Origin: Limiplasma sp034927815 | GTDB taxonomy: Bacteria > Bacillota > Clostridia > Christensenellales > Aristaeellaceae | Direction of reading: 5' to 3' | DNA length: 64,000 nt | NCBI GenBank assembly: GCA_034927815.1 | Contig: JAYFPK010000003.1 | Location: forward strand, 1 to 64,000 | Part shown: positions 1-9,506 of the stretch, piece after piece | Layout of the letters: every line of letters starts with the position of its first letter | Position numbering within the stretch: position 1 is the stretch's first letter | Position numbers and translations under genes: made by a program | Notes under the pieces: model-generated | Told to the model about the DNA's origin: nothing | The model's database searches: none | What the model saw: only the letters and a program-made list of their open reading frames with translations

Positions 1-36
1 CGCCCCCCGGCCCTGTTTTCCATCCTAATCCGGTCC

Positions 37-537
37 CTATGCCTTGGTCCGCTTCCTCTCGGCCCGGCGCTTTTTGGCCGCCTCATAATCGGCCTTCTCC
101 TCGTCATTTTGAGGCAGCAGCTTGGGCACCACCGTGGGCCTGCGGTCCTGGTCCAAAGCCACCATGGTCACAAAGGCCCGGTTCACCAGCTTGCGGGCGC
201 CCCCGTTGTCCATCTGCTCCACAAAGGTCTCCACGCATACCTCCATGCTGGTGCGGCCCGCGTAGGTCATGCGGCCCAGCAGCACCACCACGTCGTTAAG
301 CTGCGCGGGGGCCAGGAACTCCAGGTGGTCCACCGCAGCGGTAATCACCCGGCATCCGCTGTGCCTGCGGGCCACCACCGCCGCCACCACGTCGATCCAC
401 TGCATCAGCAACCCGCCGAAGAGCTGAAAGGTGGCGTTCACATCCATGGGAAGAATGATATGCACTTGCTCCACACGGCTGCAGGCCACCGTGCGGGTCT
501 GCCGCACCTCACCCTGGGTTTCCACCGGTTCCTTCAT
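37..537 (-). CDS. Hotdog-fold acyl-CoA thioesterase
   Basis: A 166-residue single-domain protein that should hydrolyse acyl-CoA thioesters in the cytoplasm. Residues about 33-55 carry the hotdog helix signature NATFQLFGGLLMQWIDVVAA, followed by strands typical of the YciA/BFIT acyl-CoA hydrolase group (DHLEFLAPAQLNDVV, GRTSMEV, FVTMVALD). The C-terminus is short and Lys/Arg rich. The ATG has GGAGG seven bases upstream. The start lies 29 bp inside the end of the upstream minus-strand gene, so the two are probably translationally linked. The substrate chain length cannot be told. Family confidence is high. Confidence 0.85.
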   Translation of the reverse strand: MKEPVETQGEVRQTRTVACSRVEQVHIILPMDVNATFQLFGGLLMQWIDVVAAVVARRHSGCRVITAAVDHLEFLAPAQLNDVVVLLGRMTYAGRTSMEVCVETFVEQMDNGGARKLVNRAFVTMVALDQDRRPTVVPKLLPQNDEEKADYEAAKKRRAERKRTKA

Positions 538-2104
538 CCAGATTTCCTCCTTGTCTGCCGTAGGCCGCCTCCCCTGGTATGGGGGACGGCAGATGAGCCA
601 GCTCAGCCTTGTATTCCTCGCTGAGCAGCAGGGGATCCAGGCAGGTCATAAACAGCAAATGCCTTCTGGGCATGGGATGCAAGGTGAACAGGTCCGGAAA
701 TTTCTCCATCAGGCGCCGCAGCATGGCCGCCTCGGAAAAGCTCCGCTTGATGGCCGCGTCCACCTGGGATAGGGCCTGGACCTCCCGGACCAGGAGCTTC
801 AAATGCTGCCGGGGCGTTATCATGCAGGAGCCGTCCGGCTTCCCTTCCACAATAGCCAGGTGGATCCTTTCGTCCATCAGCGCCGAAAAGTCCAGCAGGG
901 CCGTGGGGCATACCGGATGGTCCAGAATGTCCATGTCCACCCAGGCATAGTGGGAAAAGCCGGGGTAGGAGCGCTGGGCGCGGCTTAGCAGCAAAAACTT
1001 GTTCCGGGAAAAGTACTCCATGGGCCTCATGCCCTCCCCCAGCAAGGACCGGGGCAGCAGGGCGCTGTCCGGATAGGTGACGGCATTGGGGAAGTGCAGC
1101 TTCAAGGACCTGGCCTGGGAGCCTCCCGCGTACAGCAGCAACGGCAAGCGGCCCAGGGCCCGCAGGTAGGAAAAGCGGAGCATGTACCTAAGGGCGGGCT
1201 TGGTGGCGTCGGGCAGGTCCGTAAAGGCGCTGACCACCATGGGCATCCCGGAACCGCCCCGGGATAGAAGAGCCTTGGTCCGCTGCCCGATCATCAGCGC
1301 CAAGGGCATCCGCTGGGGATACCCATCTGCCAAAGAGAACAGGCCCAGGCCGGAGCGGACGCCCACCATGCGCTTTTCAAAGCTAAGCCCCGCGAACTGC
1401 TCAAAGCGGGCCAGCAGATGTGCGGGGAGCACGTCTGGGGCGGGCTTGCGCAAAAAGCGCTTGGGCGGCGCGTACAAAGGCCACAGCAGCGGGCTTTCCA
1501 AGGCATGAACCACAAATTCCGCCACAAAGGCGGAGAGGGAGAGCAGCTCTTCCCGGGTGTCCGCGTAGCGGAGGAACTGGATGCCACCAAAGACCATCCC
1601 CGGGTTCACCACCATGGTTTTCACGGTGGAGGCGGCGCACACCAAAGGCAGCCCCGGTACGATTTCCACCGCGTCCTTTTTCACCTTGCCCAAAGCGGGC
1701 AGATAGGCCTGGGGCGGCAGCTTGCCCTCCTGGGCTCCCACAACGCCCGTGAGCAGCCCACGGGCCACGGGCAGCTTGCGCCACCGCTTCTCCAGCCCCT
1801 GATCCCACTTTTCCGCAAAGGCGTGGGGGCCTTTGAGAAAGAGAAAGTGGGTTTCGTCCCGCAGAAGGGGCAAGACCCCCGCCAGGCCCAGCTCCTGGGG
1901 ATAGAACAGCAGCGTATCCTGGAGCCTGACTCCGCCGGTGGCCTCCTGGGGCAGCTCCTCCAGAACGGCCTCCGTGCCCAAGGGCAACGCAAAGCGCAGG
2001 GTAAAGGGCCGGGCTCCATGGGCCACCGCATCCAGCACCATATTGGTCAGCGCATCCACCTGGACGCACTCCGAAACGATCACCAGCAGCCGAATCCCCA
2101 GCAT
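509..2104 (-). CDS. Conserved hypothetical protein, possible glycosyltransferase
   Basis: About 531 residues, with no signal peptide or clear membrane helix. I do not recognise a confident family. The C-terminal third has a segment YAWVDMDILDHPV that resembles the DxD-bearing core of nucleotide-sugar transferases (HtrL/WlaTC-like), preceded by a region rich in aromatic and basic residues (YFSRNKFLLLSRAQRSYPGF). The function is therefore only suggestive. I chose the ATG at 2104 because AAGGAG lies seven bases upstream; a GTG at 2122 is too close to that site. It overlaps the thioesterase start by 29 bp, implying one transcript. Confidence 0.6.
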   Translation of the reverse strand: MLGIRLLVIVSECVQVDALTNMVLDAVAHGARPFTLRFALPLGTEAVLEELPQEATGGVRLQDTLLFYPQELGLAGVLPLLRDETHFLFLKGPHAFAEKWDQGLEKRWRKLPVARGLLTGVVGAQEGKLPPQAYLPALGKVKKDAVEIVPGLPLVCAASTVKTMVVNPGMVFGGIQFLRYADTREELLSLSAFVAEFVVHALESPLLWPLYAPPKRFLRKPAPDVLPAHLLARFEQFAGLSFEKRMVGVRSGLGLFSLADGYPQRMPLALMIGQRTKALLSRGGSGMPMVVSAFTDLPDATKPALRYMLRFSYLRALGRLPLLLYAGGSQARSLKLHFPNAVTYPDSALLPRSLLGEGMRPMEYFSRNKFLLLSRAQRSYPGFSHYAWVDMDILDHPVCPTALLDFSALMDERIHLAIVEGKPDGSCMITPRQHLKLLVREVQALSQVDAAIKRSFSEAAMLRRLMEKFPDLFTLHPMPRRHLLFMTCLDPLLLSEEYKAELAHLPSPIPGEAAYGRQGGNLDEGTGGNPG

Positions 2105-2251
2105 GACAAGCTCCTTTGGCACAGGATGCCCTCATTATAAGGGCGAATGCCCCAAGCGTCAAGACAGCGGGCTTTTGCGGCTTTCCCCGGTTTGACACCG
2201 GCCCTGTTTTGGAGTATCATGAAGGCAGCATCAGCCGGGAGGATATCGAGC

Positions 2252-3385
2252 TTGAACATTCTCATAACCGGGGCCCGGGGGTTTATCGGAAAGAACCTGC
2301 GAGCCGCCTTGGAGCCCCTGTCGGAACGCCGCCAATGGACGCTCTTCCCTGTGGACGTGGATACCTCCGCCCAGGAGTTGGAGGAGGCTTGCCGGGCGGC
2401 GGACTTTGTGTTCCATCTGGCCGGGGTGAACCGCCCCCAAAAGGAGGAGGACTTCCAGCGGGGCAACGGGGATTTCACCCGGCAGCTTTTGGAGAGGCTT
2501 GAGGGCGCGCGCCGCCCGGCGGTGCTGCTGAGCAGCTCCACCCAGGCCGCCCTGGAGAACCCCTACGGCCTCAGCAAGCGCAGCGCCGAGGAGGCCGTGC
2601 GGGCCTACGGCCAGGCCACGGGCGCGCCTGTGTACGTCTACCGCCTTACCAACGCCTTTGGCAAATGGAGCCGCCCCCACTACAACAGCGCCGTAGCCAC
2701 CTTCTGCCACAGCATCAGCCGGGGGCTGCCCATCCAAATCAACGACCCGGCAGCCCTTCTCCGCCTGATCTACATCGACGACATTGTGGAGGAATTCCTT
2801 CGCGCCCTGGAGGGCCGGCCTGCCTTTCAGGGGGATTTTTGCGTGGTTCAGCCGGAATACTCCGTAACCCTGGAGGCGCTGGCGAACCTGCTGCGTCATT
2901 TCCGGGACAGCCGGGACCGGCTGGACGTGGTGGACCAAAGCGATCCCTTTGTCCGCAAGCTTCACGCCACCTACCTGAGCTTTTTGCCTGAGGACGACTT
3001 CGCCCGGCCCGCCCAGGTGAACCGGGACCGCCGGGGCTCCTTTACCGAGCTGCTGCACCTGGGGGGATACGGCCAGGTCAGCGTGAACGTCATCCTGCCC
3101 CGTATCACCAAGGGGGAGCACTGGCACCATACCAAGCATGAGAAGTTCATCGTCCTTTCGGGCCAGGGCGTGATCCGTTTCCGCCGGGCGGACGGTTCCC
3201 CGGAGGTTCTCACCTACCCGGTGTCCGGGGACCCTCCCGCTGTGGTGGATATTCCCCCGGGCTACACCCATAACATTGAAAACACGGGGGATTCCCCCAT
3301 GCTGACCCTGATGTGGGCCAACGAGGCCCTTGACCCGGACAGGCCGGATACCTTCCGCCTGCCGGTGGAGCTCCCTCCCGGCTAA
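2252..3385 (+). CDS. capF: CapF/WbjC-like bifunctional SDR reductase-cupin protein
   Basis: The 377-residue protein has two domains. Residues 1-245 form a short-chain dehydrogenase/reductase with the Rossmann motif GARGFIGKN and a YGLSK catalytic Tyr-Lys pair near residue 105. Residues about 265-377 form a cupin with HWHHTKHEKF and a later PPGYTHNIEN metal-binding half. This architecture is that of CapF/WbjC, which epimerises and reduces a UDP-2-acetamido-hexulose toward UDP-N-acetyl-L-fucosamine. I chose TTG at 2252 because GGAGGA lies just upstream and the upstream in-frame codons have no family counterpart. No other capsule genes are adjacent, so the pathway here is uncertain. Confidence 0.8.
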   Translation: MNILITGARGFIGKNLRAALEPLSERRQWTLFPVDVDTSAQELEEACRAADFVFHLAGVNRPQKEEDFQRGNGDFTRQLLERLEGARRPAVLLSSSTQAALENPYGLSKRSAEEAVRAYGQATGAPVYVYRLTNAFGKWSRPHYNSAVATFCHSISRGLPIQINDPAALLRLIYIDDIVEEFLRALEGRPAFQGDFCVVQPEYSVTLEALANLLRHFRDSRDRLDVVDQSDPFVRKLHATYLSFLPEDDFARPAQVNRDRRGSFTELLHLGGYGQVSVNVILPRITKGEHWHHTKHEKFIVLSGQGVIRFRRADGSPEVLTYPVSGDPPAVVDIPPGYTHNIENTGDSPMLTLMWANEALDPDRPDTFRLPVELPPG

Positions 3386-3439
3386 GCCGCCCGGGGAGCG
3401 GTTCTTTCCTGACCCCATGCATAGAAGGAGGTTTTGCCC

Positions 3440-4981
3440 ATGAAGCGCTTTCCCGGCAAATTCCCGGTGCGGCTGCTGTGCGTGCTGCTGGCGCTGCTGC
3501 TCCCCCTCTCCTCCCTGGCGCAAGGCACCGCCGCTTCCTCGCCGGATGGGGCCTTGGCAACCGAAAAAACCATGGCCTCCACCATGACCTTCACCCCCGG
3601 CGAAGCCCTGAGGGCAATCCCCGCAGTGGCCGATCTGCTGGAGGCGTTATCCTTCCGCCTGGTGGCTCCGGGAGACGGCATGTTCTCCATGGGTCTGTTT
3701 TTAAGCGGCGAGGAGGCCATGTCCTTCGCCTTGCGCGCCCAGGAGGAGGGCCTTTACCTCCAAAGCGAGGCCATGGGCGGGAAGGCGTTGTTCTTCGGTT
3801 GGGAGGACTTGCGCAAGGGGCTGCAGGAACTGGATGTGGAGGACCTGGATATGCACTCCGCGCTCCAGTCCTTTGATTCCCTGCGGGATGCCCTCACCGG
3901 GGAGTCCCTCCAAAGCAACCCTCCTCCCGAAAACGTGCCCCAGGAATGGGATGAGGCCCTGCTCCAGGTGCTGGGGGAGGATGAAGCGTCCCGCCGGTGG
4001 GTGGAGGATGTGCGCCGCCGCCTCCATACTGCCCAGGGGTATTTCACCGCCCCCGGCCATGATCCCGCCACCCGGAAAACGGAGTTTGTGGTTACCCAGG
4101 AGGACTGGCTGGCCTTGCTGGACACCTCCACCGTGCGGGAGAATGTAGCGCAGCAGCTGGCCCTTACGGAACCCTCCCTGTCCGGGCCGGAAAAAGAGGC
4201 CGAGATAGACAGGCTTCTGGCCGAGGTCAGGGAAGTTTTTAGAGACGTTGTGTTGCGGGTCCCTATCACGTTGCTGGAGCAAAACGGCGAGCTGGTTTCC
4301 CTTTCCATTCCCTTGACCGTGGACGAAGCGGACGGTTCCTTGGGCTTTCCCCAAGGCGCAGGGCTGGATATGCCCATGACCTACCGCCGGTTGACCTTGG
4401 GGGAAACCCGGACCCACTCCTTCCAAACCAAAATATCCTCAAGCTACATAGCCCGGGCAAAGCTGGACGCGGTGCTGATGGAAAAAGCCGGGGACTGGGA
4501 ATACAAGGCGGTCCTGGACAACTTCACAGACACCCAGGTGATTCTCAAGGGAGGCGTGAAGGAAGCGGAGGGCGCGTGCTCCCTGTACGCCGTGGTCAAT
4601 GGCCGGGAGGCCTTTGGCCTGGAGGCGCTCTCCACCCATGGGGACGCGGAGGACGCGCTGGATGTGAAGCTCCTGGTGGGACAGGAGGTCATGGCCTTCT
4701 TTTTGGGGTCTCCCGCCCCCGTCTCTGCCACGGGCGGTCTGGAGCACCTGCTGACCTTTCATGTGCGCTCCGCCGCCCTGGAAGAACAGGCGGGCCCCTT
4801 CGCCATCATTCGGCAGGCTGATCTCGCCACCTCCGTCCAACCCCTGACCATGAACGAGGAGGAACTAAGCGTCTTCTTTGAAAAATCGCTGACAACCCAT
4901 TTCCTGAAGGCCGCATTCAAGCTCATGAGCCTGATGCCCTCCAGCGTGATGGAGCTTATGACCCAGGACATAGACTGGTAG
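3440..4981 (+). CDS. Secreted hypothetical protein
   Basis: About 513 residues. The N-terminus MKRFPGKFPVRLLCVLLALL followed by PLSSLAQG is a clear Sec signal peptide, so the protein is exported. The mature part is acidic, shows no recognisable catalytic motif, and has alternating hydrophobic patterns suggesting beta-rich domains (for example residues 270-330). The ATG has GGAGG eight bases upstream. It follows capF by 54 bp on the same strand and may share its transcript. A strong bidirectional terminator follows at 5048-5096. Function unknown. Confidence 0.75.
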   Translation: MKRFPGKFPVRLLCVLLALLLPLSSLAQGTAASSPDGALATEKTMASTMTFTPGEALRAIPAVADLLEALSFRLVAPGDGMFSMGLFLSGEEAMSFALRAQEEGLYLQSEAMGGKALFFGWEDLRKGLQELDVEDLDMHSALQSFDSLRDALTGESLQSNPPPENVPQEWDEALLQVLGEDEASRRWVEDVRRRLHTAQGYFTAPGHDPATRKTEFVVTQEDWLALLDTSTVRENVAQQLALTEPSLSGPEKEAEIDRLLAEVREVFRDVVLRVPITLLEQNGELVSLSIPLTVDEADGSLGFPQGAGLDMPMTYRRLTLGETRTHSFQTKISSSYIARAKLDAVLMEKAGDWEYKAVLDNFTDTQVILKGGVKEAEGACSLYAVVNGREAFGLEALSTHGDAEDALDVKLLVGQEVMAFFLGSPAPVSATGGLEHLLTFHVRSAALEEQAGPFAIIRQADLATSVQPLTMNEEELSVFFEKSLTTHFLKAAFKLMSLMPSSVMELMTQDIDW

Positions 4982-5047
4982 CTTCCCTTCCCGGAGCCTT
5001 GCCTGCCGCCGGAAAGACTCCCCCACAGGGATAGAAAAAAAGCAATC

Positions 5048-5096
5048 AAAAGAGGCCGTCCCGCCGCGTTTTCCACGCTTTGAGACAGCCTCTTTT
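5048..5096. terminator. Bidirectional intrinsic terminator
   Basis: Arms AAAAGAGGC (5048-5056) and GCCTCTTTT (5088-5096) are exact complements, each ending in an A or T run. It sits between convergent genes: the secreted protein on plus and the VOC protein on minus. Confidence 0.75.
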
Positions 5097-5120
5097 GCTA
5101 TGAACTGCTTTGCCGCGGCC

Positions 5121-5558
5121 TTAGCTGTTTGCGTACGCCTTGCCGCTGTCGTGGCTGAACTGCCAATGGATGCCGAACTTGTCGGTAGCCATGCCGTACA
5201 GGTCGCTCCAGAAGGTCTCCTGGAGCTCCATGGTTACCTGTCCCTCTGCGCTCAACTCCCCAAAGACGCGCTTGAGCTCCTCCCGGTCCTTGGTCACCAC
5301 CGTGAGGCTTACGTTGTTGCCGGCCACATGGGGCATTCCGGGAGGGGTGTCGCAGAACATCACATCGGAACCCTGGATGTTCAGGCTCGTGAACATGATG
5401 AGGTTCCGGTCCTTTTCGGACATCCCCATGGAGAAATCCTCCTGGTGCCCCTGCCCGTAGGTCGAGAACGCCGGCGCGGCGGTCCTGAACACCTTTGCGT
5501 AAAACTCCACAGCCTCGCGGCAGTTGCCGTTAAAATTGACAAATAGTTGCAATGCCAT
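5121..5558 (-). CDS. VOC family (PhnB-like) protein
   Basis: A 145-residue cytoplasmic protein of the glyoxalase/bleomycin resistance/PhnB fold. It begins MALQLFVNFNGNCREAVEFY, the usual opening of this group, and ends with YGMATDKFGIHWQFS, the typical final strand with a GIHW motif. Such proteins are metal-dependent or degenerate enzymes and binding proteins of poorly known substrate. Start: ATG at 5558 has AAAGGAGG upstream; a longer in-frame reading to 5609 lacks a ribosome site and family similarity. It is a single-gene unit, convergent with the gene before it. Confidence 0.85.
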   Translation of the reverse strand: MALQLFVNFNGNCREAVEFYAKVFRTAAPAFSTYGQGHQEDFSMGMSEKDRNLIMFTSLNIQGSDVMFCDTPPGMPHVAGNNVSLTVVTKDREELKRVFGELSAEGQVTMELQETFWSDLYGMATDKFGIHWQFSHDSGKAYANS

Positions 5559-5675
5559 ACGCTTTCCTCCTTTGGTTGATGGCTTCGTTCCTTTGATACC
5601 CCTTCCCATGGAAAACTAAACATCCCGTTTCATTTTGCCCGCCTCTGCCGCATACCCTTCCCCGGAGGGATGAAC

Positions 5676-6836
5676 ATGAAACGCGGATGCCTGCCCCAGC
5701 TTCTCTGCCTGGCCCTTTTGCTGGTGCTCCTGCTTTGGCGCATGCTGGGCGCGCCCATCACCGCCCAGGATTGGGCCGGTCTTAGCACGCCCTTTTGGCA
5801 AGCCAGAATGCTGCTGCCCTCCCGCATGGCCCGGATGGCGCTGCTATGGCCCTTTCTCAGCCCCCAGCAGGAAAAGCCCTCCACCCCCACCCTGTTGGAG
5901 CCGGATTCCCCGGAAAGCGCTTTGCTTTCCAGCCTGAACGGCTCCGGGGACCAGGCCGAGCAAGAGGCCGTGGACCGGATGACGCTTCAGGTATGGAATG
6001 CCCAGGCCGGCCGGATGACTCAGCTGCCCCTGGGGGAATACGTCTGCTCGGTGGTGGCGGCGGAAATGCCCGCCAGCTACCACCTGGAGGCCCTCAAGGC
6101 CCAGGCGGTGGCGGCCCGTACCCGGGCGGTGGCCCAAAGCGCCGCGGGGGGCGGCGCGGGCTGTTCCCTCAGCCATGGGGCGGACATTTGCACGGACAGC
6201 GCCCATTGCCAGGGCTTTGCGGATGTGGCCGCCTGCCGCGCCAAGTGGGGGGATGAATACGAGGTCTACCGTCAGCGGGTGGCGGAGGCGGTACGGGATA
6301 CCGCAGGGCAAATCCTCACCTATGAGGGCAAGCCCATCACCGTTCTCTTTCACGCCATCAGCGGCGGCATGACCGAGGACGCCTCCACCGTCTTTTCCCA
6401 GCGCCTGCCCTATTTGGTGAGCGTGGAAAGCAAGGGCGAGGAAGGGGCCCAGGGCTACAGCTCCGACGCCGTCTTTTCCTTCCAGGAGGCCGCCCGCCTG
6501 CTGGACGCCGCCTTCCCGGGAGATTCCATCACCAGCGAGCAATTACAGCAAGCCTTTGGCATTGCCCACTACACCCCCACAGGCCGGGTGGACACGCTCT
6601 TTCTGGGGGATCGGGAACTGCCGGCCACAGAGGTCCGCAGAGCCTTGGGGCTGCGCAGCACCTGGTTCTCCCTGTCCATGGACGCGGAAAACATCACCTT
6701 TCACCAGCGGGGCTATGGGCATGGGGTGGGCATGAGCCAGGCCGGGGCCAACGCCATGGCGGCGCAAAGCAACGGCTACCAAGCCATTTTGGCCCATTAT
6801 TATCCCGGCACCGCCCTGGAGGTCTTTCATCCTTAA
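5676..6836 (+). CDS. spoIID: Stage II sporulation protein D
   Basis: A 386-residue membrane-anchored lytic transglycosylase that thins peptidoglycan during forespore engulfment. The N-terminus is a single hydrophobic anchor (LLCLALLLVLLLWRMLGA). The SpoIID domain spans residues 100-380: LPLGEYVCSVVAAEMPASYH contains the conserved catalytic-type Glu, then ALKAQAVAARTRA, the strand SGGMTEDA, and the C-terminal YGHGVGMSQAGANAMA. GGAGG lies seven bases before ATG 5676, so I prefer it over the ATG at 5670. spoIIQ follows after 51 bp, a gene order common in Clostridia and a direct sign of a spore former. Confidence 0.93.
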   Translation: MKRGCLPQLLCLALLLVLLLWRMLGAPITAQDWAGLSTPFWQARMLLPSRMARMALLWPFLSPQQEKPSTPTLLEPDSPESALLSSLNGSGDQAEQEAVDRMTLQVWNAQAGRMTQLPLGEYVCSVVAAEMPASYHLEALKAQAVAARTRAVAQSAAGGGAGCSLSHGADICTDSAHCQGFADVAACRAKWGDEYEVYRQRVAEAVRDTAGQILTYEGKPITVLFHAISGGMTEDASTVFSQRLPYLVSVESKGEEGAQGYSSDAVFSFQEAARLLDAAFPGDSITSEQLQQAFGIAHYTPTGRVDTLFLGDRELPATEVRRALGLRSTWFSLSMDAENITFHQRGYGHGVGMSQAGANAMAAQSNGYQAILAHYYPGTALEVFHP

Positions 6837-6887
6837 AAGCACATACTCCGCGCCTTCCCGGGCCACCCTATCCTTGGAGGGATGCGG

Positions 6888-7613
6888 ATGAATCGGCATG
6901 GATCGTCCTTTGGCGAAAAGTTCAAGCGCGGGTATCAGCTTTATGACCGTTTCATGGAAAAACAAGGGTTTTACGTGCTGTTGGGGATTTGTGTGCTGGT
7001 GATCATCCTCTCGGGGCTGTACACTATGCACCTGCGGCAAACCCTTGAAAACCCGGACCTGTCGGAGCAGCAACAGCAGGCGATCCAAAGCGTGGGGGGC
7101 TCCCAGGGAGCCCAAACCCTCCGGGAGGCACAGGCTCTCATCGCCAGCCAGGGAGCCCAGTCCTCCAGTCCCATGACGCTTCCCACCATCAGCCCCTTTA
7201 CCTTTCTCCAACCTGTGGCCGGGTTTGTAAGCCGTACCTTTTCCCAGGAGGCGCCCCAGTATTTTGCCCAAAGCAACACATGGCAAACCCATCCCGCCCT
7301 GGACCTGGAGGCGGAATATGGCAGCGTGGTTTCCGCCTGCGCCGCGGGCACCGTGGTCCGGGTGGACGACGACAGCCTTTTGGGGCTCACCGTGGTGGTG
7401 CGGCACGGGGACGGCTACGAAAGCCTTTACGCCGGGCTGAGCAACGCCGCCTATGTGCGGGAAGGGGACGCTGTGGCGGCGGGCCAAACCATAGGCCATC
7501 TGGGCAACGGCGTGCTCTTTGAGGCGGACGCCAAGCCCCATCTGCATTTGGAGGTCCGAAGGAACGGGGAGCTCATCGATCCGCTGCCTCTTTTTTTGGG
7601 GGTTGAAGAATAA
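6888..7613 (+). CDS. spoIIQ: SpoIIQ-like M23 (LytM) peptidase-fold protein
   Basis: A 241-residue bitopic membrane protein. A transmembrane helix lies at residues 27-45 (FYVLLGICVLVIILSG), then a Gln/Ser-rich linker, then a LytM domain from about residue 130. Both zinc-site motifs are present: HPALD (near residue 134) and HLHLE (near residue 218). This is the clostridial type, unlike Bacillus SpoIIQ, which has lost a ligand. In the forespore it pairs with SpoIIIAH across the septum. GGAGG sits seven bases before ATG 6888. It directly follows spoIID and is probably co-transcribed. Confidence 0.9.
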   Translation: MNRHGSSFGEKFKRGYQLYDRFMEKQGFYVLLGICVLVIILSGLYTMHLRQTLENPDLSEQQQQAIQSVGGSQGAQTLREAQALIASQGAQSSSPMTLPTISPFTFLQPVAGFVSRTFSQEAPQYFAQSNTWQTHPALDLEAEYGSVVSACAAGTVVRVDDDSLLGLTVVVRHGDGYESLYAGLSNAAYVREGDAVAAGQTIGHLGNGVLFEADAKPHLHLEVRRNGELIDPLPLFLGVEE

Positions 7614-7646
7614 AATACATCATGATACAATACATAACGTTATAAT
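7603..7646 (+). promoter_or_regulatory. Candidate glmS promoters
   Basis: TTGAAG (7603-7608), a 17-bp spacer and TACAAT (7626-7631) make one sigma-A-like promoter overlapping the spoIIQ stop. A second TATAAT lies at 7641-7646 without a good -35. Only 51 bp separate spoIIQ from glmS, so there is no room for a glmS ribozyme. Confidence 0.45.
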
Positions 7647-7664
7647 ACATTTTGGAGGTTTGCT

Positions 7665-9500
7665 ATGTGCGGCATTGTTGGGTACATCGGCCCCAGGGAA
7701 GCATCCCCGATTTTAATGGAAGGCCTGGACCGGCTCTCCTACCGGGGGTATGACAGCGCGGGGCTTGCCATTATGGATGAGCATGGAAAGATCAACGTTC
7801 GCAAAGCCAAGGGCCGCCTGGAAAACCTGAAAGACCTGCTGGAGGAAAGCCCCCTGAAAGGACGCATGGGCATCGGCCATACCCGCTGGGCCACCCATGG
7901 GGAGCCCAGCGACTTGAACGCCCACCCCCATACGGATGTCAAGGGCGGCATCGCCGTGGTGCACAACGGCATTATCGAGAACCACGAGGCCCTGCGCCGC
8001 CACCTGGAGAGCCTGGGGCTCCAGTTTGTGTCCCAGACGGACACGGAGGTGGTGGCCCATCTGCTTCACCATCTCTATGACGGGAACATGAAAACCACGC
8101 TGCTGAAGGCCATGACCCTGCTGGAGGGCAGCTACGCCCTGGGCGTGCTCTGCGACCACGAGCCCGGCGCGCTGTACTGCGCCCGCAACGACAGCCCCCT
8201 GGTGATCGGGGCCATGGAGGGGGAGGCGATCCTCGCCTCGGACATTCCTGCGCTGTTGAGCCACACCAGGGACGTGATCTTCCTGGAGGATAAGGAGATC
8301 GCGGTTCTGGACACCAGCGGGGTCAGCCTCTACGACATTTACGGGCAGCACAAGGAACGGGCCCTTTTCCACGTGGATTGGGACCTGTCCAGCGCCGAGA
8401 AGGGCGGCTACGCCCATTACATGCTCAAGGAGATTCACGAGCAGCCCACCGCCTTGCAAAGCACCTTCGCCCCCCGCCACAGCCCCCAGCCGGGAGAATA
8501 TCCCTGGCTGCCCCTGACGGCCCGGGAGGCCAAAAGCCTTCGCAAGATCAACATCGTAGCCTGCGGCACCGCCTACCACGCGGGGGTTTTCGGCAAATAC
8601 GCCATTGAGAGGCTGGCCCGGGTGCCCGTGGAGGCCGACATTGCCAGCGAATACCGCTACCGGGACCCCATCATTGGCCCGGAGGAGCTGGTGATCGCCG
8701 TATCCCAAAGCGGAGAAACCGCCGACACCTTGGCCGCCTTGCGGGAGGCCAAGCGCCGGGGGGCAAGGGTCATGGCGGTTTGCAACGTGGTGGGCTCCAC
8801 CATTACCCGGGAAGTGGGCGAGCAAAGTACCCTGTATACCTATGCCGGTCCGGAAATCGCCGTAGCCAGCACCAAGGCCTATATGACCCAGGTGGAAATG
8901 ATGCTGCTGCTCGCCATTGCCCTGGGGGACCTGCGGGGCACGCTCTCCGGGGCGGAAGCCCAAGGGCTGCTTTCCCAGCTGGCCCAGCTGCCCCTCCTGG
9001 CCCAGCAGGCCCTGAAAACCCAGGAGCAGCTCCAGCGCCTTTCCAGCACCGCTAGCCAAAAGAAACACGTTTTCTTCGTGGGCCGGGGCATGGACTACGC
9101 CCTCTCCTTGGAAGCCGCCCTGAAGCTGAAAGAGGTCAGCTACATCTTCAGCGAGGCCTATGCCGCCGGGGAGCTCAAGCACGGCCCCATCGCGCTGCTC
9201 CAGGAAAACCGCTTGGTGGTGGCTACCATCACCCAGCCCGCCCTGGTGGAAAAGGTGCTTAGCAACCTGCGGGAGGTAAAGGCCCGGGGGGCCTGGGTGG
9301 TGGCCGTCTGCCGGGAGGACCTGCTGGAGAAGGTGCAAACCCAGGTGGACGAGGTCATCCCCATTCCCGCGGCAGGAGACCTGTTCACGCCCCTGTTGGC
9401 GGTGATCCCCTTGCAGCTCTTCGCGTACTGCATGGCGGTAGCCCGGGGCTGCGACGTGGATAAGCCCCGGAATCTGGCCAAAAGCGTCACTGTGGAATAA
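7665..9500 (+). CDS. glmS: Glutamine--fructose-6-phosphate aminotransferase (isomerizing)
   Basis: A 611-residue full-length enzyme making glucosamine-6-phosphate from fructose-6-phosphate and glutamine, the first step to UDP-GlcNAc for peptidoglycan. It starts MCGIVGYIG with the processed Cys2 nucleophile of the N-terminal glutaminase domain, which continues through GHTRWATHGEPS and HNGIIENH. Two SIS domains follow, with ACGTAYHAG, SQSGETADT and ASTKAYMTQ. The C-terminus DKPRNLAKSVTVE is diagnostic. TTTGGAGG precedes the ATG. A 14-bp perfect terminator follows. The UDP-GlcNAc route also feeds CapF-type sugars. Confidence 0.97.
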   Translation: MCGIVGYIGPREASPILMEGLDRLSYRGYDSAGLAIMDEHGKINVRKAKGRLENLKDLLEESPLKGRMGIGHTRWATHGEPSDLNAHPHTDVKGGIAVVHNGIIENHEALRRHLESLGLQFVSQTDTEVVAHLLHHLYDGNMKTTLLKAMTLLEGSYALGVLCDHEPGALYCARNDSPLVIGAMEGEAILASDIPALLSHTRDVIFLEDKEIAVLDTSGVSLYDIYGQHKERALFHVDWDLSSAEKGGYAHYMLKEIHEQPTALQSTFAPRHSPQPGEYPWLPLTAREAKSLRKINIVACGTAYHAGVFGKYAIERLARVPVEADIASEYRYRDPIIGPEELVIAVSQSGETADTLAALREAKRRGARVMAVCNVVGSTITREVGEQSTLYTYAGPEIAVASTKAYMTQVEMMLLLAIALGDLRGTLSGAEAQGLLSQLAQLPLLAQQALKTQEQLQRLSSTASQKKHVFFVGRGMDYALSLEAALKLKEVSYIFSEAYAAGELKHGPIALLQENRLVVATITQPALVEKVLSNLREVKARGAWVVAVCREDLLEKVQTQVDEVIPIPAAGDLFTPLLAVIPLQLFAYCMAVARGCDVDKPRNLAKSVTVE

Positions 9501-9506
9501 GAACAG

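Noticed and set aside
7614..7664. glmS ribozyme upstream of glmS
   Set aside because: Only 51 bp separate spoIIQ and glmS, too short for the ribozyme core, and no core sequence is seen.
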